Made by a program: the position numbers and the translations under genes. A stretch of 64,000 bases of DNA from contig WPIO01000023.1 of assembly GCA_009760855.2 (NCBI GenBank), forward strand, positions 4,303,501-4,367,500, read 5' to 3'. Positions 50,601-61,682 of this stretch are shown here, in pieces (the first letter of the stretch is position 1; every line of letters starts with the position of its first letter). A model generated the notes under the pieces. That model did not search any database. It had not been told where the DNA came from and worked only from the letters and a program-made list of their open reading frames with translations. The DNA is from Cristatella mucedo. Lineage: Eukaryota; Bryozoa; Phylactolaemata; Cristatellidae.

Positions 50601-51481
50601 CTGCCATCTCATGCGAGAAACATGGACCATAGCCAGACGAAATCATGGACATATTCGGCAAGGACAAACGGTAGGGCAATGGTTGAGCTCTTCACACAAT
50701 CTATTGACCGAGAGCTACCAGAAGCATCTGCATTGATCAAAGGATGTCGATTTTTGGGCGCATTTCATTCACGGCTACTCTTATTTAAAAAATGCACAAG
50801 CAATGCCTAAAACGCGAAAACAAAGCTACACTTTTCAAGTAAACTAGATGCAACTTGGTGATGCAAATAGGCTGTACCCTGCGAAGCCCTTGCTGGTGAG
50901 GGAGCTGCCAGACTTTCCGGAAGTGGAGAGCTCTTCCCCTTGCCTATTAGCCTGCTCGCTTGAGGGCTACAGGATGGAACTCCTGAATCCAAACTTTCAA
51001 TGGCCATTAGCGAGGGTACTTGGGATACTGGAGACAGGGAAGCTTGGTTTAAAAAAAGACCAACTAGATTAGTTCTGTCTCCCACTGCAATGCTGCACTT
51101 TGGCAGCAGATCATGCTTGTGAGAAAATCAGGCTCGAAACATCCCAGATAGCGTGAGCAGCAAGGTCAAAACATGAAGAGGCAACGCGAAGCTTGGTTCA
51201 GATTTCATTGTCTGTTGTGGTTCACGGTTTAAGTGGTCTTGCTGCTACCACTTGGCATGACGACACAAGAGACGGACGATCGACACTTTTACTCGGTCAC
51301 TAGCAGCGCTGGCAGTTGCAAGCAGCAAATGGCAAAAGCACGAGGCAAGTCTAGGCAGCCAGATCAACTGCCAGGGTAACTTCCATTTCCCTCACGGCGT
51401 CAACCCAAGGTAAAATCGGGCAGCAGCACAAATATTACGAATAATGGGATTCCGAAATTAAATATCAACAGTCTCTCTCTC

Positions 51482-51570
<89 letters not shown>

Positions 51571-52435
51571 GTATATATATATAATCACGATATGCTCGAA
51601 TGCATAATGCGAGTGTCCAAAGTTGAGAAAGTGCACTGGCATGCCAGGGACCAATAGGTGTGCATGATGGAGATGCCATGCGGCACACCAGCAGACCACC
51701 ACTCGTGGGCATACCGGCTGCAGCACCAGTCTCTCGCATAGGTCAACTGCCCCTTCACGTGCCGCCGGCATTCTTCTGCATTCAGAGCTACCTGGGAGCG
51801 ACTGATTTAAGCATTTACTCGAGATACTATTCGAGCACCGGTCCCTTTAAATCATTGGCAGATGCAGAAGCCCAAGCTTCTCCCTTTTATCCATTTACAC
51901 AAGGAGGGATCTCGTAATTGTGCAGCACACCTTGACCTTCTGTTTAATTAGCAGGTGCTCATCATGCATGCCAATGCTGACACTTTCTCAGGCGGCACAG
52001 CTACGTCGGTGCGACTGCCGCCTGCCACGTGGCAGCACACTGAGCCATTGTGGCCAAGATCTGATGTTTATGCTTTTGCATCGTCTCGAACCTGTCATCC
52101 GCCAGCGCTGCTTGCACTGTTAGTTCTAAACGCGTGCCGACTCGATCCAGCCACTTGATCCCCCTGGCAGTGTAGCTGTTCAAATCCGACAAAGTCACTA
52201 GACTAGACTCTCGATAGGCAGCTGCTCACACACCAGCATGTTCCAGAATAGTCTGCCGTCTGTCGGCATGGCTCACAGTCATGCAAATGTGTTCTGCAGG
52301 AATACAGCAGGGTGCTCCAGACTTATTATGTGTAATTCGCAGGAGATACACGAAATACATGAAGAGAGGCTGTCTGTGTGTGTGCGCGCGTGCGTGTGCG
52401 CTCGTGTGCCTGTGTGTGTGTGTGCCTCTGTGTGC

Positions 52436-52493
<58 letters not shown>

Positions 52494-55400
52494 GTTACAC
52501 GTGGAAATACATTACATGATACACACTAGCTAAGAATAAGATTTCATGAAGACATGCATTCACCGTCAGTGGCACAGTGAGTGGTCATCGCAGTTGAGAG
52601 CAGTTGCAGCCTTAGACTTGCAGTGAATGCAATGACATAAACCACAACAGACTACAAGATCTATGGCAACAGGTATCTGTCAACTAGGACATAAGCAAAC
52701 CGGCCAATAGTTGACCTGTAGCTTCCATGGTATTGTTCGATAACTAGTCCTACCCCACAGAATAACTAATTATTTTTCTGCTTTTGCCTCTGAGAGATCC
52801 GTAAGTGGCTATGTCACTTGTTTCAAGGCAGCATACGGTTCGGATAATAATGCAACAATCAAGACAAATTCACACAGTCTACCCATTAGAGTCAAGCTAA
52901 AGCACAATCATCTGTTGTTGTAAACTTATGTATTTATCTCCATCTGTAACTCCACAAAGTCATAAAGACCATGTGGGTGTTACGCAGGAGAGTTTTGTAT
53001 AGCCCACTCACAGGCTAAGCGGCTTTCGGTATGCATTCGGTAGCTAACAGACTTTGTCTCACACAACAAATAGAAAGTGGGAAGCATAACAGAGTCAGGA
53101 GAGCAGTTGAGGTAGTGAGTAGCATGGAAGTAGCAGCTCAGGACCACTGAAAAGGATGAGCCGTAGTCGGCAGTAGGAGAGTAGTTGTCGTTGCGTAAGA
53201 ATTGTGGAAGCGAGTTCCACAGTCTAGGACCTGCAGAGCTAAAGCTTCTGTCGCCAATGGTCTTTAAGCGGAGGAATGGGACAGCTAATTTATTGTCCAC
53301 ACAGGACCTGAGGGCGCGAACAGGCTGAAACTGATGCAGCAGTACAGCTAGGTACGAAGAAGCCAAGCCGTGGCAGGCCTGGTGGGTCAGCGTAACTTTG
53401 CTCTGTATCCGTTGCTCAACCGGCATTCATGCTAGCTCTTTTAGTAAAGGAGACATGTGCTCAAACCTCTGGGACTTGAAGACTATCCTTGCAGCCATAT
53501 TCATAGTCTGCTGCAGTGGCCTAATAGCTTTCTTTGGTAGCCCAGCCAAAAGGGAATTACAATAATCAAGCCAAGACAGAACTAAGGAGCTGGTAAATTT
53601 TTTACAAGCAACTGTGGGAGACAGCTCCTAATCTTGGATAGGGATCAGACGTGATGGCTAGCTGTAGAAGCAGTCTTCTGAAAGAAGCTTTTAAAATTGA
53701 GGCAGCTGTCGAAAACGACACCTAAATTTCGAGCACGTGTTGATGGTCGCACAATAGCATCACCTATTAGGAGAGCAAAGCCTTTTAATCCACCCACATG
53801 CTTAGGGTGTCCTATGAGCACCAACTCGGTTTTATCATAATTTAATTTCAGGAAGTTTTCCGACATCCAGGATCGAATATCGGCAAGGCAAGCATTCAGT
53901 TTCTCAGTTGCTGCAGCATATTCCGATGGTTTGAATGATAAATACAACTGAGTATCGTCAGCATATAAGTGATATCCTATTCCATGGGCCTTAATCACTT
54001 TTCCAAGAGGTCGTGTATAAATGGAGAACAGCAAGGGACCGAGTACAGACCCTTGAGGGACTCCACAGGTGACCCTTCTCGTGTGTGAGACCTAACCCCC
54101 ACACGACACGGATTGAACACGATCAGACAAGTACGATTTAAACCATGCCAGTGCTTCGTCTGCCAGACCGATCGTTGTTCTCAATCGTTCAAGCAGAACA
54201 TCGTTATTAATGGTGTCGAAGGCAGCAGACAGAACTAGCAGAGCTAGGGCAGTGACATTCCTGTCGTCGTAGCAATGTAGAATGTCATTGTTAACATGGA
54301 GGAGAGCAGTTTCAGTGGAGTGCTGCCTCTTGAACCTGATTGAAATGTTTCTGACATTCCATTATTTTCAATATGTTCAACTAGCTGCTTAGCAACAATT
54401 TTTTCAAGAATCTTTGATAAGAACGGAAGAAGGGAAACTGGACGATAGTTTACAAGGACCTCGTATCTAATCCAGCCTTTTTAAGTATGGGTCGAACGAT
54501 TGCCAATTTGAAGGACTTAGGGACGACCCCTAGAGATGCATTAACAATCTTGGCTATGGCAGGGTTAAGTTGGTCTGCTAGTGAAACTAAGAGCATGTAA
54601 CTTGCATAAGTCATCACATACAAGCTCGAAAATGCAATATTCCGTTTTTAGCCATTTCAAAACTTCAGGGGCAACAAGGCATGCCTTTTCATTTGAGCAA
54701 ACACAAATGTATGGACAGTGCTGTTGCAGCTTCATCTGTCAACTGTGAACACCACGAGTGGATTCAGTGGTTTGCAACCCAGGTTAATAACACGGGGTAC
54801 ATGTTCCTGCGCATGCACCTTGTAATAACGCTACATGAAGATTCGGCAAGACGTGAAGCAATGTCACTAGACAATACTTTAAAATAAGCGACATATTTTT
54901 GACAGAGAGCTTTACTTACCAATAGGCCACTACACCAGCCAGCAACTGATATTGTAGGCTGGGCTCTTTGGCAAGCCTTTTTGCAGCTGCACATACATCT
55001 GCATGCATGACTTTCACAAGGAGCCGAGCAGTTTTCTCACTGTCACAGTTCACAAGCATCTACAGGAAGAAATTAAGATGCACGTGAGTATGGGGAAAAA
55101 TTGTCCAACTGACCAGCTGCCAGATGATATTAGCAGATCGTCAAAAATCACATGCATCACACTAAAATTCAAGGCCAACTGTTATTAATAATAAATACAT
55201 TTGATATAGCACCCTCGGAGAACTCAATCTCTTTCCAGGAACTTTACATTTGCTGCAAAGGAAGCACAATCAAATGGTTAGTGGTAGCATACTCAATAAA
55301 TAAAAAGAATAACATGGTTAGGGGTGACATGCACTGGGTCAGCAAGCAAGTGTGGTTAGTGGCAACATGCATAGTGTCAGCACACTTAAGCACATAAAGG

Positions 55401-57606
55401 ACGAAGCCCATAGACCCACCATAGTTCGTATGCTCCCACAGCCTGGAACTCCCTCCCGACCTGCGTCAGAACATCCCCTCACCTGACCACATTTAAAAGG
55501 AACCTAAAAACACACCTATTTAGGACAGCATTTAGCGGGTCCCTGTGATTCGTCCTTGATGTGCTTATGCTTGCTGACACTGTGCATGCTGCCACTAACC
55601 ACATTTGCATGCTGACCCTGTGCATGTCACCCCTAACCATATTATTCATTTTGTTTGTTTTTAAGCATGATTTTACTTACCATTCAATTGCATTTCACTT
55701 TGCAGCAAATGTAAAGCGCCTAGATAGAGATTAAGTTCTCTGAGGGCGCTTTATCAAGTGAATTATTATTATTATTATTATTACTAAATGCTGTCATAAA
55801 TAGTTTTTCCATTTGATACATTCGGAAATGCCATTAAGACACAAGCAATTATATCAGTAGTACTTTCAAACTAATAAAAGGCTGTTTCATCATGACCATC
55901 AGGCTTAAGCACAGCACTTTCAAGAAAGACATCACACGTTTTTGAATGAACCTCCCAATTGCAGCAGTATGCATTAGCAAAACCTTCTGAATATTGTGAA
56001 CAGGTCTGTCGGCCGAACACATGTTGTGGGGCATAGCTGAAGACTGTCTCTTGTTTACCACTGTTTGGTTCGGATCTCAAGAGGTGACGCATAGTTCTCA
56101 GTCACACAGTCAGACGACCATGCAAATGCTGTACAATAGCTTTAAATGGGCTTGCCATCCCACCTGCCGCCATAATGCAGCTGTCAATAGCTAGTATGAT
56201 CAATTCCTCCACTTTCATGAATTCTGGCATTTTATAGGTCAGAAAAGTGCAGCCGAAAATGTGTTGGCCTTGGTAAATAGTAGGACGTTGCTTGTGCGCC
56301 TCAGACATATTAATTCATGCCACAACGATCAATTACACGGTGTGTGTTTATCACGCAGATCTTGCTCTCATGACTCAAGAGATCCTCATCTAGTTACCCT
56401 CGGCAAGCAGTGTTGGTTTTTCCGGATGTGTTTAAGCCCTTATACGAAGCCAAGCTAGTGCTCCCTTCTCTGTCCCCCTTTGCTCTTTTCTCTCACTCGC
56501 CTGGATTTTCGAGTGTTCATTGTTTACTATGCTGCAGCTGCCTTCAATCGGCATATGATCTTGCTCGTTCAACAATGATTAATGGAACAGCAATCAACAG
56601 CACTAACTGCCATAATAGCAAATAAACATAGCCAAATGGGACAATGACGTAATCTATACAGGTCTCCACTAAAAATTACTTGTATGAAATGTTTAACTAC
56701 AATGTACATAAAGTATGAACTCGGTAGAGCGCTGGTAGAAACTAATTATGTGAACCTCATAGGCTAAGACAGCTGACAGTGTCCTACTTCCGAGGCATTA
56801 CTGCACATATCAAGATGACAGTCCTAATCTTGTACTAGGTCGCTTATCCTCATACGAAAGCCTGAAGAACGGTAACATCGATTTTAGTTTTTACAAGTGT
56901 TCCTTAATTCAACCCAATTTTTTTGCAGCTACTAAGAGGCACATTGATGTAAAGGACAGAACTGACGAATGATCATAAATCTTGCTCTGTTATAAACAAA
57001 CAGATCACATGGGCATGTCATAGCATGCAGAGGCACCAAGCCTACTAAGTTCCCCATAATATTTCTTGCGATCCGTACAAAGACACCATAAGGCAAGCGT
57101 AAACGGCATAGCCCCGAAACAGCAAAAAACAAAAGCTAATAGAAAGTGCTATAACAAATACTCCTTGCAAGAAACACGTGTTGGCTGATGCAACATATAA
57201 GGTACTTCTATAAGCAGGTTAAAGCTCTGCTGATGACATGAAAGATGTTATCTTGAGTCAAGCTTCTCTTAATCTACTGCAGTATCACTACGAATTAGGG
57301 GTAATGCATTCTATAACTATGGGCAAGGACATGGTCACATACTGAGACAGCAGAGGCAGAACTGCAGGACCACTAGCTGAAAGGCATCAGGGGATGTAGG
57401 AACTACATGAACTGCAATCCTCAAGAACAATATTCTCATTATGTCATGCTGCATTTCCAGAATCGTCATTCCCACAAATTTTTGCTAAAGTAAATAAAAA
57501 ATGACTATTTAAATGTGCCAACAGCAATGTGGAACGGATCAAGAAGCTCCAAGTGAACGGGCAATCTGTCAGATCTGCGACTAGTTACCACATCCACGGG
57601 CACAAG

Positions 57607-57646
<40 letters not shown>

Positions 57647-58398
57647 TGTGCAATGAGAGACATGCCCTTCACGGTAGTGAGAGGGTTTCGAGGTTAGTGA
57701 CATTTACATCCAATTGGTAGCAATACTCCAAAATTTCATTTCCATAGCATACGTTCTAGCCTTGGCCAATGTTTCAGAGATAAACAGGTCCAGATGCTGT
57801 CTTAAAAATTTCTCTTGCTTCTGATTTTGACAGGAAACGAGCACAAAAGAATGTTTGCAGATAAATACTGCATGGCTTCGCAGGTAGACCGACAGCTCAA
57901 CTCGTAGCTAATGCATAGCCTCGTGATCGACGAGTGAAAGCTGAAAAAAGCATGCTAAGATCAAAGGCCTATTTTCTTACAAAATCGGCCTTTTGTCTAA
58001 CAGTGTCTTTGAATGGTTGCTGTGAGGGTTAAGAGTGTTACTGCCTTGCTTAGTTTTGGTACACTGGGAGCGTGGCTATTGTACGATCGCATACCTTTTC
58101 TTGGATATGCGTACTCTCTCTTGGACACAATAGGATAACAACAAACAGAAATCCATAACAAGAATGATCTCGGGTTAGTTGACTAACCAAATAAAAAACA
58201 AACATTATTTTAAAGTAATTACCTGAATGTGAAAGCCTAAGAAACACTGCCATGTCTACAACCTGCACTTGGAGTGACACGAATCTGGGGTACTGCTTCT
58301 GGTAGCTGGTGAACTTATGCAACCTCAATAGTCAGCTCATTCAGAGGACTACATATTATTGTTATCATTATATGTAGATGAGGGATATATATATATAT

Positions 58399-58439
<41 letters not shown>

Positions 58440-61400
58440 CATATGTATATGTATATACACACACATTGCTTTGCTGCTGCTACCGCTTCTGCTGCTGCTG
58501 CCCTGCAGATTGCTGGTTGAGTATTATTGGCCCTTTCAAGGACCCATTTTCTTTAAATGACAAGACTATATATGCAGCTGAAATATATTCAATTTGTGCC
58601 CTGGTTACCAGTTGATTAAAACATGAGGGTTCTTGTATTATATTCGACAGTCAGTCGGTAACCAGCAAAGACACGCGTCCTACTTTCAACGTAAGCCCTG
58701 CCGATCAAACAAGCAGCCTCACCTCAAACGAGCTGCATTGGTCTAAGAATATTCTTCAGAAATCGTCAAGAAGAGAAGTCCTCGTGATCGAATCAGTAAA
58801 TCGCAAGGGCATGAACTACCGGGGAGCAATATTTGCTGATTTTCATGAAAGTCAATTAAAAAGTCATAGCCAAACACCATAGCTGCTAACCAGTCAAAGT
58901 CTTAAAGCACAGGTCACAATCCATGGTTTAAATGCCAACTAAGAGTAGAATCGGGAGAATTTACAACCGTGTCGAGCATTCTGTTCTTAAAACCATCGAC
59001 CACAGGTTCAAGGTTTAATTTGATTCAACTATGTATGTAGATGAAATAACAAGTACCGTCGAGACTATAGAATCAATAGAAAGCCAAATGCACCATTTGT
59101 GTAATTTCACCAACGCTAGCTACATACCGGCATACGATGTCAAACAATCTTTAGCAAGCAAGAGAAATATTTGCACCAAACACGTCCATACCATACACAC
59201 CTCTAGCGATTCGAGCACCACCTCCCGAACCTTTTCTTTCATTTCATTTCCGACCTCGGGCATAGAAAGAGTGCCCTCTATGAATACAAATGCCTGGTGC
59301 TGTAACGAGAAGCTTTAGACTTACTTTTACCATTCAGTGTCCACATGTGGAAGCAAGTACGAAAGTAGCAAGGCAAGGTTTAAAAGGACCATATGCAGCT
59401 CTACCAGCGCAGAGCACCCGTGCTAGCCGTAATTGTACATAAACTCTAATGTGGCCAGAGAAACAACGGCAGCAAAAGGCACTGCTCGTACCGTTGTCAG
59501 CAAAGAAAAATACAGCAAATACTTACCCTGCGTGACTTATCGCTCAGGTAACACCTGAGCATCTTATCATATAGCGACTGCTGCTTGTAGAGATGCTCAC
59601 ACACACGATAACTGTAATGCATTAATCGCCAAAGCACTCAGACGGATCAGAAAACGCTAATAACATGTCTACAGTGATACAGAAAGTGCTCAGGATGAAC
59701 CGACATCAATGGCACTCGATAAAACGCTCAGCATCAGCAGTAGTTATGGTAACAGTCTATGAGGTATCAAAAATTTCAACCACCAAAAGGTATTGCATTG
59801 ACCTCTTACAAGAGCACCACTAGACATCAACGATGCGATGACCCACGATAGACTGCAGGCAAGGGTATGTACAGGTCGGTCATCTAGCAGCTAACCAGTT
59901 CAAGCAGCTGCTGGTACTTACAGCTCACCACGCTCAGCCATTGCAAGAAGGGTCGCTGGATCAAAGCTTGTTGCAGTGATTGCAAGCCCTTTGTCATTGC
60001 TGCTTGAAGCCAACATCTCCAATATGGCTTCTTGCCTCTCATCTTTCGATTGACTATCGCCTGGCTGACATAAGTATTCGAGGATCTGTGTGTGGAAGCA
60101 ACAAAGAAGACAGTACAAGGCATCACTCGTCACAGTGCAGCCCTAGTAAATAGCATCGTTCTAGAAGAGGCATACGTAAAGGACCACTTGGAAGAGCACG
60201 GATGAATGACAGCACCAGCGATAGGTCAATGTCATGCCAGCCAGCAGACCGTGACAGAGCCTGAGCAAAGTAAGGGTAATTACTGGCAGCTACGATCAGT
60301 AAGCATGTTTCGAGAAACAGTCAGTGGCAGTGCATCACCCGAGCAGCTCCCAAGCCGCCCACCTGGTCGCACAGAAGCCGGTTAACCTTTACGCTGCTGC
60401 TGTGCCTTGCCATCTGCCTTGCCAGGAACGTGAAAAGACACCCAATCTTGTAGGGCTGGAAAAGAAAAGCTGAATAATGCCACTGCCTCCTGTCTGCCAC
60501 GGCTCCTTCAAGTGTTTATGGCAACCCAGGTGTGCAGCAGCAGCAGCAGCACACTCATTCCACGCTTGGATGCATATCTCACTCCCTGCCCAGATCGTGC
60601 ACCTGCAAATCTTACTGCAAAAGTGCTGCTTTCGACCATCACGTGCAGAAGAATATCGACCACCCGCTGCTTCTGGAGTGCCCTGCAGCAAAGCAGTCCA
60701 AACATGGCAGCATCGCTCAGAGGAAGAAAGATCGGTAAAAGAAAAAAAAACACGAACGAGGCAAATGCACAAGTCTAACCAATCTCGTTCGCGAGCGACC
60801 AGTCAACAGAAAACTGACACCTGAAAAAAATGTCTCTGCGACTACAAAATAATTCTGCAACCCGTGGTTTACTGGTCAGCAAGCCCCCCCCCCAGCCAAG
60901 AAGGTTAAGTGGACATGCACGATTTGAATAAATACATCTCCGTCAGTACTTCTACAAAGCATTACTGTGAAATTCTTATTAGTGCTTAGAGTCCCAAAAG
61001 GCTTTTAATGCATAAACAGTTACCAACAGATTCCTTCATATGAAGCTGAGAAAGTAATGGTGAGAAGCATATCGATAAGTGGCATCAAAGTAGCTCAGTG
61101 TAGCTCAGCTGGAAAGGAACCCTTCAGGATACTGCCTTAACAGCCAGTGTCAGGTTAAACACTGGCATTAGGCGATTCTCTGAGAAACTGGGTAAACAAT
61201 CTTGCCGGCCATCGATATCCACCTGAGCCATCCTCATGGCAACAAACTATTACCTCTAAGCTTATTTGGTGGCATGAAAGTCACAGCTGAAAGTGTAGAC
61301 ACGAGACTCTATTCTTTTGCCTCTCACTGTCTTTGTCCTCACAACCATAAGATACTAGCTGAGCTGGGCACACATCAACAAAAAGTTGGGGCAACCTCAT

Positions 61401-61620
61401 CAGTCATCACAGCCTTACCAGCATTGTCACAAAAGGTATCCGATGAATACTGGTGGTTCTGTTTGCTGCATGCAAATGCGCTTCGAGCCTGGGTGAGATA
61501 GCCACCTGTAGGTGGTGCTCCTAGTATGCACTAGCAAGGCCTCAGAGTGTCAGGACAATTATTTCTCATCTGCAAGTAAGGCCATACACATCGCACGCCC
61601 ATACACAAGCATGCGTGTGT

Positions 61621-61682
<62 letters not shown>

